Source of the DNA: DAOVVL01 sp965603095
GTDB lineage: Bacteria; Pseudomonadota; Alphaproteobacteria; Rhodospirillales; Magnetovibrionaceae
DNA: 64,000 nt
Direction: 5' to 3'
Assembly (NCBI GenBank): GCA_965603095.1
Contig: CBFDBQ010000003.1
Coordinates: forward strand, 1 to 64,000
Part shown: positions 33,613 to 43,032 of the stretch, one piece after another
Layout: each line of letters opens with the position of its first letter
Position numbering within the stretch: position 1 is the stretch's first letter
Made by a program: the position numbers and the translations under genes
The notes under the pieces: model-generated
Told to the model about the DNA's origin: nothing
Seen by the model: the letters and a program-made list of their open reading frames with translations, nothing else
Databases searched by the model: none

Positions 33613-36357
33613 TTGACAACCGAAGCTTCCCCGCCGCCACCGGCAAGCCCCGATGTTGAATCGGTGGCCATCGAAGACGAAATGAGGAACTCCTACCTCG
33701 ATTATGCCATGAGCGTAATCGTGTCTAGGGCTCTTCCCGACGTGCGTGACGGCCTTAAGCCGGTTCATCGGCGCATCATTTATGCCATGAATGAAAACGG
33801 CTACGATGCTGGCAAGCCATACAAAAAATCCGCCCGCATCGTTGGTGATGTTATGGGTAAATATCACCCCCACGGTGATAGTGCCATTTATGATGCCATG
33901 GTTCGCATGGCCCAGAGCTTCTCTCTGCGTCTGCCGCTAATTGATGGTCAGGGTAACTTTGGCTCCATGGACGGCGATAGGGCCGCCGCTATGCGCTACA
34001 CCGAGGCCCGCATGGCCAAGGCAGCCCATGCCCTGATTGACGATATCGACAAAGATACGGTCGATTTTCAGCCTAATTATGACGACAGCTCAAGAGAACC
34101 AAAGGTTCTGCCATCGCGCATCCCCAATCTTTTGGTTAATGGCGCAGGTGGCATCGCGGTTGGTATGGCGACAAATATTCCGCCCCATAATTTGGGCGAG
34201 GTAATAGACGCTTGTTTTGCCCTGATGGATGACCCCGATATCGATATAAACGGTTTGATGGAGCACATGCTGGCACCAGATTTCCCTACCGGCGGTATCA
34301 TCCTTGGCAAGCAAGGCGTGATTTCGGCATTTCATACCGGGCGTGGTTCGGTTGTTATGCGTGGGCGCACATCGTTTGAAACCGGCAACAAAGGCCGTGA
34401 TGCAATTATTATTTCCGAAGTTCCCTATCAGGTAAACAAGGCCCGCATGGTCGAAACAATGGCCGAATGCGCTAGGGATAAAAAAATCGAAGGCATTGCC
34501 GATATTCGCGACGAGTCTGATCGCAACGGTGTACGCGTTGTGGTCGAAGTCAAAAAAGACGCCATGGTCGAAGTTGTGCTGAACCAATTGTTCAAGTTCA
34601 CGCCACTGCAAACGTCGTTCGGGGTTAACATGCTGGCCCTTAACAGTGGCCGCCCACAGCAAATGAACCTGAAGGAAATACTTCGGGCATTTATTGATTT
34701 CCGCGAAGAAGTAATTCGCAGGCGTACCATTTTTGAACTGAGCAAAGCCCGGGACAAAGCCCATCTATTGGTTGGCTTGGCCATAGCCGTTGCCAACATT
34801 GATGACATAATCGCCCTTATACGCAAAGCACCGGACCCAGCCACCGCACGGGAAAAATTAATGGCCAAATCGTGGCCGGCCGAAGACGTGCGTTCGCTTA
34901 TCGAATTGATTGATGAACCGGGCCGTAGTGTGGTCAAAGGCGAATACCAACTTTCCGAAGCCCAAGCCCGCGCCATACTTGAACTTCGCCTCCATCGCCT
35001 AACCGGGCTTGAACGCGATAAAATAGCAGGCGACCTAACCGAACTAGGCGAAGAAATAAAAGGGCACCTTGAAATACTTGGCTCGCGCGAAAAGCTATTT
35101 TCTATTTTGCGTGCCGAATTGAGCGAAATGAAAGAAAAATTCGCCACTCCACGGCGCACAACCATGGAAGAAAACGAATTCGAACACGACGTCGAAGACC
35201 TTATTCAGCGCGAAGACATGGTGGTTACGGTTTCTAACACCGGTTATATAAAACGGGTTCCGCTATCTAGTTATCGTTCCCAGCGTCGCGGTGGCAAAGG
35301 CCGTTCGGGAATGAGCACCCGTGACGAAGATTTCGTCAGCCAAGTTTTTGTGGTTAACACCCACACCCCGGTTCTTTTCTTTTCCAGCACCGGGATTGCT
35401 TACAAGATGAAGGTTTACAAGCTTCCATTGGGTAGCCCTACTGCGCGCGGTCAGGCAATGATAAACATTTTGCCGCTGGAGCAAGGTGAAACAATAACCA
35501 CATTAATGCCCATGCCCGAAGACGAGAAGGCATGGAAGGATATGTTTGTTATTTTTGCCACTGCCAGCGGAAATATCCGGCGCAACCGTTTATCAGATTT
35601 TGAATCTATAAAAGCAAATGGCAAAATTGCCATGAAACTTAACGATGGCGATAGCTTGATTAGTGTTCTGGTAGCAACCGAAGACGACGATGTTTTGTTG
35701 GCCGCCAGTGGCGGTAAATCAATCCGTTTCCCTGTTACCGATGTTAGGGTGTTTTCTGGACGAACCTCAACCGGGGTGCGCGGCATTAAATTAAAAGAAA
35801 AAGACGAAGTTATTTCCATGTCCATCGTTCGTCACGTTGATTTCAAAACAGAAGAACGTGATACATATCTAAAACTGCAAAGTGCGCTGAGACGTGTTGC
35901 CCGGGGCGAAGCCGATGATGAAATTGTAACAGATCCGGTTGCGGCGGGCCTCGGCCAAGAACGCTTTGACGAAATGGAGGCGATGGAAGAATTTATTCTT
36001 ACCGTCACCGTTAACGGCTATGGCAAGCGAACTTCTGCCTATGAATACCGCATTGCTGGACGTGGCGGGCAGGGCATTACCAATATTGAAACATCCAAAC
36101 GCAACGGCAACGTTATTGCATCATTTCCGGTGACCAGCGCCGATCAACTGATAATGGTTACCGATGGCGGTCAGCTTATCCGTACCACGGTTGTCGATAT
36201 TCGCATTGCCGGACGCACCACACAGGGCGTAACATTGTTTAAGACATCCAAGGGTGAAAGCGTTGTTTCTGTTAGCCGCCTAACCGAAGACGATGAAGCC
36301 CAAGACGCGCCCTCACCCAATGACGCGGGTGCGGATACACCTGAAAAAGTCGAATAG
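33613..36357 (+). CDS. gyrA: DNA gyrase subunit A
   Basis: A 914-residue gyrase A, which cuts and rejoins DNA during negative supercoiling. The start is TTG at 33613; the first ATG lies beyond conserved residues (AIEDEMRNSYLDYAMS), so it cannot be used. Catalytic Tyr129 is in AAMRYTEAR. The quinolone region HPHGDSAIYD keeps Ser90 and Asp94, the unmutated form. The C-terminal beta-pinwheel with the GyrA box QRRGGKGR follows, and the tail is acidic. It is 7 bases before coaD. Confidence 0.97.
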   Translation: MTTEASPPPPASPDVESVAIEDEMRNSYLDYAMSVIVSRALPDVRDGLKPVHRRIIYAMNENGYDAGKPYKKSARIVGDVMGKYHPHGDSAIYDAMVRMAQSFSLRLPLIDGQGNFGSMDGDRAAAMRYTEARMAKAAHALIDDIDKDTVDFQPNYDDSSREPKVLPSRIPNLLVNGAGGIAVGMATNIPPHNLGEVIDACFALMDDPDIDINGLMEHMLAPDFPTGGIILGKQGVISAFHTGRGSVVMRGRTSFETGNKGRDAIIISEVPYQVNKARMVETMAECARDKKIEGIADIRDESDRNGVRVVVEVKKDAMVEVVLNQLFKFTPLQTSFGVNMLALNSGRPQQMNLKEILRAFIDFREEVIRRRTIFELSKARDKAHLLVGLAIAVANIDDIIALIRKAPDPATAREKLMAKSWPAEDVRSLIELIDEPGRSVVKGEYQLSEAQARAILELRLHRLTGLERDKIAGDLTELGEEIKGHLEILGSREKLFSILRAELSEMKEKFATPRRTTMEENEFEHDVEDLIQREDMVVTVSNTGYIKRVPLSSYRSQRRGGKGRSGMSTRDEDFVSQVFVVNTHTPVLFFSSTGIAYKMKVYKLPLGSPTARGQAMINILPLEQGETITTLMPMPEDEKAWKDMFVIFATASGNIRRNRLSDFESIKANGKIAMKLNDGDSLISVLVATEDDDVLLAASGGKSIRFPVTDVRVFSGRTSTGVRGIKLKEKDEVISMSIVRHVDFKTEERDTYLKLQSALRRVARGEADDEIVTDPVAAGLGQERFDEMEAMEEFILTVTVNGYGKRTSAYEYRIAGRGGQGITNIETSKRNGNVIASFPVTSADQLIMVTDGGQLIRTTVVDIRIAGRTTQGVTLFKTSKGESVVSVSRLTEDDEAQDAPSPNDAGADTPEKVE

Positions 36358-36364
36358 GACTGTC

Positions 36365-36865
36365 ATGACAGCCAGCAAAACCAGAACCGGGGTGTATCCC
36401 GGTACCTTTGACCCCACCACCAATGGCCACATAGATATAATTGCACGGGCAACACGGGTGGTTGACCACCTAATAGTTGGTGTGGCGGTCAACGCTGGCA
36501 AGGATCCGCTTTTTTCCCTCGAGGAACGGGTTGAGATGGTCAAGGAAGATGTGGCGTCACTTGGGGAATTAAATATCACAGTTAGACCATTTGATAATCT
36601 GCTGATGGACTTTGTTGGTGATGTGGGAGCGCAGGTTATAATTCGTGGCCTCCGCGCGGTTTCGGATTTTGAATATGAATTTCAGATGGCCGGCATGAAC
36701 TCGTGCCTGAATTCAAAGATAGAAACAGTGTTTCTTATGGCCTCAGACCGCCACCAGTTCATATCATCACGCTTTGTAAAGGAAATCGGGGGTTTGGGCG
36801 GCGATATTAGGCATTTTGTCTCTCCGGCTGTTGCTGAAAGACTGAAAGGCAAATTCGCCGAATAA
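36365..36865 (+). CDS. coaD: Phosphopantetheine adenylyltransferase
   Basis: A 166-residue enzyme of CoA synthesis (4'-phosphopantetheine + ATP to dephospho-CoA). The nucleotidyltransferase motif GTFDPTTNGHIDII and the later IIRGLRAVSDFEYE and SSRFVKEI are intact. ATG 36365 follows an AGGA site and gives the normal length; upstream in-frame starts lie inside gyrA. It is probably cotranscribed with gyrA. Confidence 0.96.
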   Translation: MTASKTRTGVYPGTFDPTTNGHIDIIARATRVVDHLIVGVAVNAGKDPLFSLEERVEMVKEDVASLGELNITVRPFDNLLMDFVGDVGAQVIIRGLRAVSDFEYEFQMAGMNSCLNSKIETVFLMASDRHQFISSRFVKEIGGLGGDIRHFVSPAVAERLKGKFAE

Positions 36866-36974
36866 ATCAGGCCATTATTATGGCAAACACCTGAAATAGA
36901 CCATTGACCCCGGCGCAGGCAGCTTTTAAGTTCCCGGCGCTTACTCTAGGGGGAATCCCCCTGATGGGCATTGA

Positions 36975-37050
36975 GGGCACTTAGCTCAGTTGGTAGAGCA
37001 TCCGACTTTTAATCGGACGGTCATTGGTTCGAATCCAATAGTGCCCACCA
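36975..37050 (+). tRNA. tRNA-Lys (anticodon TTT)
   Basis: A 76-base lysine tRNA with acceptor arms GGGCACT and AGTGCCC and encoded CCA. The anticodon stem TCCGA/TCGGA carries loop CTTTTAA, so the anticodon is TTT at 37008-37010. Upstream is TTGACC with TAAGTT at 17-bp spacing (36904-36932), a weak promoter candidate, and a hairpin (36948-36962) that may belong to the leader. Confidence 0.97.
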
Positions 37051-37051
37051 T

Positions 37052-37084
37052 AAAAATCTCGGCCCTAAAGGCCGGGATTTTTTT
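37052..37084 (+). terminator. Rho-independent terminator after tRNA-Lys
   Basis: A stem of about 13 pairs (37052-37064 with 37070-37082, one G-U) with a 5-nt loop, the right arm merging into a run of seven T. It starts 2 bases after the tRNA. Confidence 0.92.
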
Positions 37085-37228
37085 GTCTGAATCAGTAATT
37101 GTTACAATTTTACCCCCGACATAAAGTTTTATTAAGGTTTTGCCAGCAAGAATTAATATATTGCGGTAATTGGGGGCAATTTGTCCCGGCGCTATGGGCC
37201 AGCGCTATGAGTTATAAAGGATGGGTTG

Positions 37229-37462
37229 ATGATAGAACCAAATGCTCTTGGCCAAGTTTATCTGGTATCGGTTTATAATAAAATTGTCCGAGCCCTGGTC
37301 AAGGAAAACGAGAGCCATTGTTATTTTGATGACCAATGGGCTGATACCCATACTCAGGACGTGGTGGCACAAGACGAGATTGAAGCACGCTCAAAAATGG
37401 CAAATCGCTATCCGCCAGAAGAAGGCTTTGTTATTGAAAGTGTGGTTTCGACGCCAGCCTGA
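37229..37462 (+). CDS. Small hypothetical protein
   Basis: A 77-residue soluble protein, not recognised. It has no signal peptide and no membrane segment, and is rich in acidic residues (DDQWADTHTQD, QDEIEARSKM). ATG 37229 is preceded by AAGGA; an overlapping ATG at 37221 is out of frame. It stands alone between the tRNA-Lys terminator and a convergent gene. A single gene with good coding character and a ribosome site is the basis for calling it real. Confidence 0.7.
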   Translation: MIEPNALGQVYLVSVYNKIVRALVKENESHCYFDDQWADTHTQDVVAQDEIEARSKMANRYPPEEGFVIESVVSTPA

Positions 37463-37467
37463 ATAAT

Positions 37468-37496
37468 ATTATTCGCGTATTATTCGCGTATTATTC
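37468..37496. repeat. Tandem 11-bp repeat at the 3' end of a gene
   Basis: The unit ATTATTCGCGT occurs twice exactly and a third time for 7 bases. It covers the stop codon of the GH114-like gene on the minus strand and the gap to the small hypothetical gene. Confidence 0.85.
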
Positions 37497-38567
37497 TATG
37501 GCGTCTTGTTCTTCTTCGGTTTCTCCGGTTTCATAATAGCGCCAGCCATTAAGCCCGCGTATTACAACCCCGTCAAATCCTAACGTAACTATTCCCGCGA
37601 TATAGGAACTTGCGTCCCCATAAATAATTGATTGCCATTCCCCATTCCAGTAACGGGTGCGGTGACGGTCGGGGTCGTTACGTAGCGACATATCCATAAA
37701 TGCAGGGGTTCCCTGTTTCCAGCCCTGTTTCCAGTAATAAAGCGAACTGGCGGCCGTGGTTATATCCATGGTCGCAAAGACCAAACGTCTGCCGCCTGTT
37801 TTTTTGTATTTTAACAATCTTACGTCATTTGCGCTAAGCGGGTCTCTGCCATGATAAACGTTGATAATTATGGCATCGTAATCTGTGTCGCGTAGCTGAT
37901 TGATGTAATCGCGGGTCGAGCCAAACCCTTGGGTGTTTTCAAGATATAAAAAGTTTTTGATATCTTTTAGTGTAATAACGCTTTCGGAATTAGCGTTAAA
38001 AACAGGGCTAGGGTAAGGCGGTATTGATGAAAGGTTTTGGCTTTCTGCCACGAACGGAATAATCCCTCGTTCGTTATCGCCTGAATAAGCATTTGCAACT
38101 TCTTTTGCATCATTGGCGAATTCTAACGCAAGCACGCGCAGGCCAGCCTCAGCCGCAATTGAAATTGCCTCATTTTTTATTTGAACAGATTCTTCGCTAA
38201 CTTGCTTTTTACTGACAAGGGTTGAAATTTCTCGCTGTAAAACGCCATCAATATTTACGATAAATGTTTTGGCTGGAAAAAAACGCGTGTCGTCTTCGGG
38301 GTCAGTTTTTACCACAAGCCCCAAGGCATCTTCGGCAATGATTTTAAAATCAGGATTGCCGCTACGGGCAAATTTTCCAATACCCATTACAAACTGGCGA
38401 AGTTCTTCACGGAAATTAACAATCGCACCATTTTTTATTGCCCCACCGCCCGATTGTTGGGCGTTAGCTAAATATGGCAACCCCAATATCCCAAGCATCA
38501 TAACCGCAGATGCAATGCTGGTTTTAAGTGTGGGGCAGGGCGTTGGTGATTGGTGCTTTGTGTTCAT
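37491..38567 (-). CDS. Secreted GH114-like (TM1410/MJ1477-type) protein
   Basis: A 358-residue protein with a Sec signal peptide (about 1-37, ending LANAQQ). The mature part resembles extracellular proteins of the endo-alpha-1,4-polygalactosaminidase (GH114) superfamily: RRLVFATMDITTAASSLYYWK, RTRYWNGEWQSII and GFDGVVIRG. In the usual family the last motif is GFDGVYLD; here the acidic residue is replaced (VIRG), so hydrolase activity is doubtful. ATG 38567 was chosen because it begins the signal peptide. Substrate is unknown; a surface polysaccharide is a guess. Confidence 0.72.
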   Translation of the reverse strand: MNTKHQSPTPCPTLKTSIASAVMMLGILGLPYLANAQQSGGGAIKNGAIVNFREELRQFVMGIGKFARSGNPDFKIIAEDALGLVVKTDPEDDTRFFPAKTFIVNIDGVLQREISTLVSKKQVSEESVQIKNEAISIAAEAGLRVLALEFANDAKEVANAYSGDNERGIIPFVAESQNLSSIPPYPSPVFNANSESVITLKDIKNFLYLENTQGFGSTRDYINQLRDTDYDAIIINVYHGRDPLSANDVRLLKYKKTGGRRLVFATMDITTAASSLYYWKQGWKQGTPAFMDMSLRNDPDRHRTRYWNGEWQSIIYGDASSYIAGIVTLGFDGVVIRGLNGWRYYETGETEEEQDAIE

Positions 38568-38648
38568 GAGGTTTCTTTTAACCCATTTCCTTGTTTTGGT
38601 GTATTCCCAGTGCACTATAACCACATGAATCCAAGGTATTCCGGGCTT

Positions 38649-39758
38649 TTAGTTAGCCATTTCAAATACTTTTTCAGCGATAGAAAGGCACGAAGTAAGC
38701 CCCGGCGATTCGATTCCATAAAGGTTTATAATATTTCCCTCAGGCGTAGCTTCAAATATGAAATCACTGGCTTGTTCGCCCTGGGCCTGAACCTTGGGTC
38801 TAATGCCGGAATATCCGGGGGTTAGGCTGCCATCTTTTATGTCTGGCCAGTAATTTTTTATTGAGGCATAGAAGCTATCAGCTCTGGCTGGGTCAACGCT
38901 GTAATCCATGCTCTCAATCCATTCAACATCGGGGCCAAAGCGTCCCTGTCCACCAAGATCAAGGGTGTAATGAATGCCAAGGCTGGCGCTACCCGGCAAT
39001 GGATATATTAAACGCGAAAATGGTGCGGGCCCTTGGAGTAAAAAATAATTACCCTTGGCCATGTGGTGCGGCGGTATGGTTTTTTTGTCTATCCCATCAA
39101 TTGCGTTTGCAATATCCCATGCCCCATGTCCGGCTGAATTAATAACCGTGTTGCAGGTAATGTTCATGGGGTCGGCACCGCCAATAGATAGAACCACTCC
39201 ATCGTCTTCAATTTGCCCACCAATTACCGGGCTTTTAAACGCAACCACGCCGCCCGCGTTTTCAATATCGCCTTGAAGGCTAAGCATAAGCGCGTGACTA
39301 TCAATTAATCCGGTAGATGGGGAATGTATTCCGCGAACGGCCTTTAATTTAGGTTCCATTGCACTTAATTCTTTGGCGTCCAGCAGGGTGAGGTCACAAA
39401 CGCCGTTTTTGATGCCAGTTTGGTACAATTGCTCAAGATCAGACGTTTGCGCTTCGTCGCTCGCAACAATAAGCTTGCCGACTTTTTTGTGATTTATGCC
39501 GTGGCTTTGGCAATACTCATAAAGCATTTCGCGACCCTGAACACACAACTCAGCCTTTAGGCTGCCCCGGGGGTAATAGATACCAGCGTGAATGACTTCG
39601 GAATTTCTAGATGATGTGGCGGTGCCTATGGCGTCACAGCTTTCGAGCACCAGCACTTCTCGGCCAGATTTTGCAAATTTGCGCGCAATGGCAAGCCCAA
39701 CCACGCCTGCACCAATAACGGCTACATCTATTTTTTCAGTATCTATTTTTTCTGGCAT
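38649..39758 (-). CDS. lhgO: L-2-hydroxyglutarate oxidase/dehydrogenase-like FAD enzyme
   Basis: A 369-residue FAD-dependent oxidoreductase of the DAO fold. The Rossmann motif VAVIGAGVVGLAIA is near the N-terminus, and SSRNSEVIHAGIYYPRGSLKAELC and GYSGIRPKVQ are characteristic of the L-2-hydroxyglutarate dehydrogenase family. It would oxidise L-2-hydroxyglutarate to 2-oxoglutarate. ATG 39758 was preferred to an upstream GTG. Its start is only 62 bases from the divergent mipZ start, so they share a promoter region. Confidence 0.87.
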   Translation of the reverse strand: MPEKIDTEKIDVAVIGAGVVGLAIARKFAKSGREVLVLESCDAIGTATSSRNSEVIHAGIYYPRGSLKAELCVQGREMLYEYCQSHGINHKKVGKLIVASDEAQTSDLEQLYQTGIKNGVCDLTLLDAKELSAMEPKLKAVRGIHSPSTGLIDSHALMLSLQGDIENAGGVVAFKSPVIGGQIEDDGVVLSIGGADPMNITCNTVINSAGHGAWDIANAIDGIDKKTIPPHHMAKGNYFLLQGPAPFSRLIYPLPGSASLGIHYTLDLGGQGRFGPDVEWIESMDYSVDPARADSFYASIKNYWPDIKDGSLTPGYSGIRPKVQAQGEQASDFIFEATPEGNIINLYGIESPGLTSCLSIAEKVFEMAN

Positions 39759-39820
39759 AACTGGCCCGCTTGTCCCAAGGTTTAATCGCACAACGGAAAT
39801 GTTTGCGTTTTTCTCTTAAT

Positions 39821-40648
39821 ATGCCTACCCATTTATCCATGAACAGCAAAGAACATCAAGCGCGCCGAATTGTGGTCGGCAATGAAAAGGGCGGTAGTGG
39901 AAAATCTACCACCGTTATGCATTTGGCCGTAAGCATGTTGCGCGATGGCCTTAAGGTCGCCTGCATCGACCTTGACGCAAGGCAGGGGACAATAAGCCGC
40001 TATTTTGAAAACAGGCAGGCATATTCAAAGAAAAATTCGGTTGACCTGCCGCTTCCGCTTATGCTTTCCATTACGCCCGAGCATGATGAAACAGAAGAAA
40101 ATATCGAAAAACGTCTCAATGACGAAATTAATAGGGTGTCACAAAACGTTGACGTTATAATTATTGACGCCCCTGGTTCCGACAGCATGCTTTCACGCAT
40201 GGCACATTCATTTGCTGATATTTTAATAACCCCACTTAACGACAGCTTTATCGATCTTGACGTGCTGGCGCGCATTCATAGCGAAACCGGCAAGGTTGAG
40301 CGACCAAGTCATTACGCCGAAATGGTATGGAGCCAGAAATTACGTCGGGCGGCACGCGATGGTGGCTCCATAGACTGGATAGTAATGCGCAATCGCATTG
40401 GCCATACCGAGGCGCAAAATAAAAAAAAGGTCGAGGCGGCATTGGCTGAGCTTTCATCGCGCATAGGGTTTCGCCAAGTAATGGGTTTTTCAGAACGGGT
40501 AATATTTCGCGAATTGTTCCTACAGGGCTTAACCCTGATGGATGTTGTCGAGGTAAAAAAAGCTAGCGGTTTTAAAGGTCTGGCCATGAGCCATATAGCG
40601 GCGCGTAACGAAGTCCGTGCCTTGGTTGATGCGGTTAATGCCGGTTAA
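39821..40648 (+). CDS. mipZ: Division-plane positioning ATPase MipZ
   Basis: A 275-residue ParA/MinD-type ATPase. The deviant Walker A GNEKGGSGKST (residues 20-30), the switch IDLDARQGTISRYFENR and IIDAPGSDS, and the C-terminal RNRIGHTEAQNKKKV and VIFRELFLQGLTLMD closely match Caulobacter MipZ as I know it. MipZ forms a gradient from the ParB-bound poles and blocks FtsZ there. Two in-frame ATGs (39821, 39839) are possible; neither has a good ribosome site. Confidence 0.93.
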   Translation: MPTHLSMNSKEHQARRIVVGNEKGGSGKSTTVMHLAVSMLRDGLKVACIDLDARQGTISRYFENRQAYSKKNSVDLPLPLMLSITPEHDETEENIEKRLNDEINRVSQNVDVIIIDAPGSDSMLSRMAHSFADILITPLNDSFIDLDVLARIHSETGKVERPSHYAEMVWSQKLRRAARDGGSIDWIVMRNRIGHTEAQNKKKVEAALAELSSRIGFRQVMGFSERVIFRELFLQGLTLMDVVEVKKASGFKGLAMSHIAARNEVRALVDAVNAG

Positions 40649-40693
40649 ATGCCCCGCTTGCCGCTTGAGGGCATATATGGCAGAAATAAACCC

Positions 40694-41575
40694 ATGACAT
40701 CAGCGACATCATTAATAAAAACAGCAGTTCTGCCTGTTGCCGGAATTGGCACACGTTTTTTGCCGGCGACCAAGGCCATCCCCAAAGAAATGTTGCCCAT
40801 AGTTGATAGGCCACTTATTCAATATGCAATTGATGAGGCGGTTGCCGCTGGAATTAGCAATTTTGTTTTTGTGGTGGGCGAGCACAATAAAGAATTACTT
40901 GAAAAACACTTCGGTCCTTATCCGGCTTTGGAAAAAATACTTAAACAGCGCGGTAAGTCGCAGGAACTAGAATTAGTAACCGGCACCTCAAAGGGAATAG
41001 ACTCAATTAATTTTGTTACCCAAGACGAACCGCTTGGCCTTGGTCATGCGGTTTGGTGCGCGCGTGAATATATTAATGATGGCCCATTTGCGGTGTTGTT
41101 ACCCGATGATTTAGTTCAGGCGGAACCGGGATGTATGCGCCAAATGGTTGATGCGTTCAACCAATACGGCGGCAACATAGTTGCAGTTGAAGACGTACCC
41201 CGTGAGAAAGCCAATAAATATGGAATTTTAGACGTGTTTGAAGACGATGGCCGCATAGCTACTGCCAAAGGCTTGATTGAAAAACCAAACCCAGAAGACG
41301 CCCCATCAACCCTTTCTGTAATCGGAAGATATATTCTGGAACCTGAGGTTCTAAAACACCTTGAGCGCATGGAAAAGGGGGCGGGGGGAGAAATTCAACT
41401 GACCGATGCCATTGCCGCCACCATAGGACGTGTTGATTTCAGGGGGTTGAGGTTTATCGGCCAAAGATTTGATTGTGGCTCAAGGGATGGATTCGTAGCT
41501 GCTAATGTGGCCTATGCTTTGGCTCGAGATGATATAGCAGATGATTTTAGCGTTTCGCTAAAATCCCTTGTTTAG
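40694..41575 (+). CDS. galU: UTP-glucose-1-phosphate uridylyltransferase
   Basis: A 293-residue enzyme that makes UDP-glucose from UTP and glucose-1-phosphate. The nucleotide motif LPVAGIGTRFLPATKAIPKEM, DRPLIQYAIDEA, and VLLPDDL are all intact. The start ATG 40694 gives the family N-terminus; longer forms run back to the mipZ stop. It lies between mipZ and ugd, which uses its product. Confidence 0.96.
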   Translation: MTSATSLIKTAVLPVAGIGTRFLPATKAIPKEMLPIVDRPLIQYAIDEAVAAGISNFVFVVGEHNKELLEKHFGPYPALEKILKQRGKSQELELVTGTSKGIDSINFVTQDEPLGLGHAVWCAREYINDGPFAVLLPDDLVQAEPGCMRQMVDAFNQYGGNIVAVEDVPREKANKYGILDVFEDDGRIATAKGLIEKPNPEDAPSTLSVIGRYILEPEVLKHLERMEKGAGGEIQLTDAIAATIGRVDFRGLRFIGQRFDCGSRDGFVAANVAYALARDDIADDFSVSLKSLV

Positions 41576-41703
41576 TGGGGATTTCTCCTGATTTATTTGT
41601 AAATTGCGGGCAACTCCTTGCAAGTGAGCATCCCATCCACTAAAAAATGACAACATCTCTTATTATTTGAGATATGTAATTAATTGTTTTTAGGGAATTA
41701 TTT

Positions 41704-43029
41704 ATGCGTGTTGCGATGATTGGCACCGGATATGTCGGCCTTGTTTCCGGGGCATGCTTTTCCGAATTTGGGGTTGATGTTGTTTGTGTCGATAAAGACG
41801 AAAACAAGATTAACAGCATTAAAAAAGGCGTGATGCCCATATATGAACCGGGTCTTGATGATTTGGTTGAAAATAATTCCGCTGCCGGACGGTTGAGTTT
41901 CACCACCGACCTTGCCGCCGCAGTGAAGGCTGCAAGGGTCGTGTTTATTGCGGTTGGCACCCCAACCAGACGTGGTGGCGGACATGCAGACCTTTCATAC
42001 GTACATGCCGCGGCCGAAGAAATAGCCGATGCCATGGAAGGCTATACAGTTGTTGTTACAAAATCGACAGTTCCGGTTGGCACCGGAGATGAGGTCGAAC
42101 GTATAATACGCGAACGTCGCCCCGATGCAGAATTTGATGTTGTTTCAAACCCTGAATTCTTGCGCGAAGGTTCTGCCATATCAGATTTCACCCATCCCGA
42201 CCGGGTTGTCATTGGCACCGAAAGCGAGCGCGCCAAAGAAGTCATGCGTGAGCTTTATCGCCCAATTTCGCTTATTGAAGCCCCCATAGTATTTACCTCT
42301 CGGGTCTCGTCGGAAATAATCAAGTATGCGGCAAACACATTTTTGGCCACCAAGATTACATTCATCAATGAAATTGCCGACCTGTGCGAAAAGGTTGATG
42401 CCGATGTTCATGATGTTTCACGCGGTATTGGCCTTGACGGACGCATTGGTAAAAAATTCCTTCATGCTGGCCCCGGTTATGGTGGGTCATGTTTTCCCAA
42501 GGACACAATGGCATTGGTCCACACCGCGCGTGATGTTGGTGCGCCGCTTAGTATTGTTGAAGCGGTGGTTGAAGTTAACGCTAAACGCAAGATAGCAATG
42601 GTTGATCGCGTTATCGAAGCATGCGGTGGTTCATTAAAAGGAAAAACGGTTGCGGTTCTTGGCCTTACCTTCAAGCCCAATACCGATGATATGCGAGATA
42701 GCCCCAGCCTTGATATTGTTCCAGCCATGGTTAGCGCTGGCGCCACTGTTCGCGCCTATGACCCAGAAGGAATGGATGAAGCCAAAACCATGATAGACGG
42801 CATTGAATGGTGCGACGAAACATATTCGACAATGGAAAATTCCGATGTCTTGGTAATAATAACCGAATGGAATGCGTTCCGCGGGCTTGACCTAGTGCGG
42901 GTTAAGGAAACCATGAAAACACCAATAATGGTTGATCTTAGAAATATTTATGAACCATCCGAAATGTTTGATGCCGGTTTTGATTATCATTGCATTGGCC
43001 GCCCACGGGTTCCCGGCAAGGGCAAATAA
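41704..43029 (+). CDS. ugd: UDP-glucose 6-dehydrogenase
   Basis: A 441-residue enzyme that oxidises UDP-glucose to UDP-glucuronate with two NAD+. The Rossmann motif is IGTGYVGLVSGACFSEFG, Lys207 lies in SSEIIKYAANTFLA, and the catalytic Cys263 in GYGGSCFPKD. Length is normal. It ends 3 bases before the phosphohexomutase gene. A 128-base gap from galU holds a small hairpin (41655-41673) and possibly its own promoter. Confidence 0.96.
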   Translation: MRVAMIGTGYVGLVSGACFSEFGVDVVCVDKDENKINSIKKGVMPIYEPGLDDLVENNSAAGRLSFTTDLAAAVKAARVVFIAVGTPTRRGGGHADLSYVHAAAEEIADAMEGYTVVVTKSTVPVGTGDEVERIIRERRPDAEFDVVSNPEFLREGSAISDFTHPDRVVIGTESERAKEVMRELYRPISLIEAPIVFTSRVSSEIIKYAANTFLATKITFINEIADLCEKVDADVHDVSRGIGLDGRIGKKFLHAGPGYGGSCFPKDTMALVHTARDVGAPLSIVEAVVEVNAKRKIAMVDRVIEACGGSLKGKTVAVLGLTFKPNTDDMRDSPSLDIVPAMVSAGATVRAYDPEGMDEAKTMIDGIEWCDETYSTMENSDVLVIITEWNAFRGLDLVRVKETMKTPIMVDLRNIYEPSEMFDAGFDYHCIGRPRVPGKGK

Positions 43030-43032
43030 TAA

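Noticed and set aside
33749..33940. Quinolone-resistance substitutions in GyrA
   Set aside because: Both key positions, Ser90 and Asp94 in HPHGDSAIYD, are the usual residues.
34090..34764. Open frames of 224-245 codons on the minus strand inside gyrA
   Set aside because: They are antisense to conserved gyrase sequence and show no family features.
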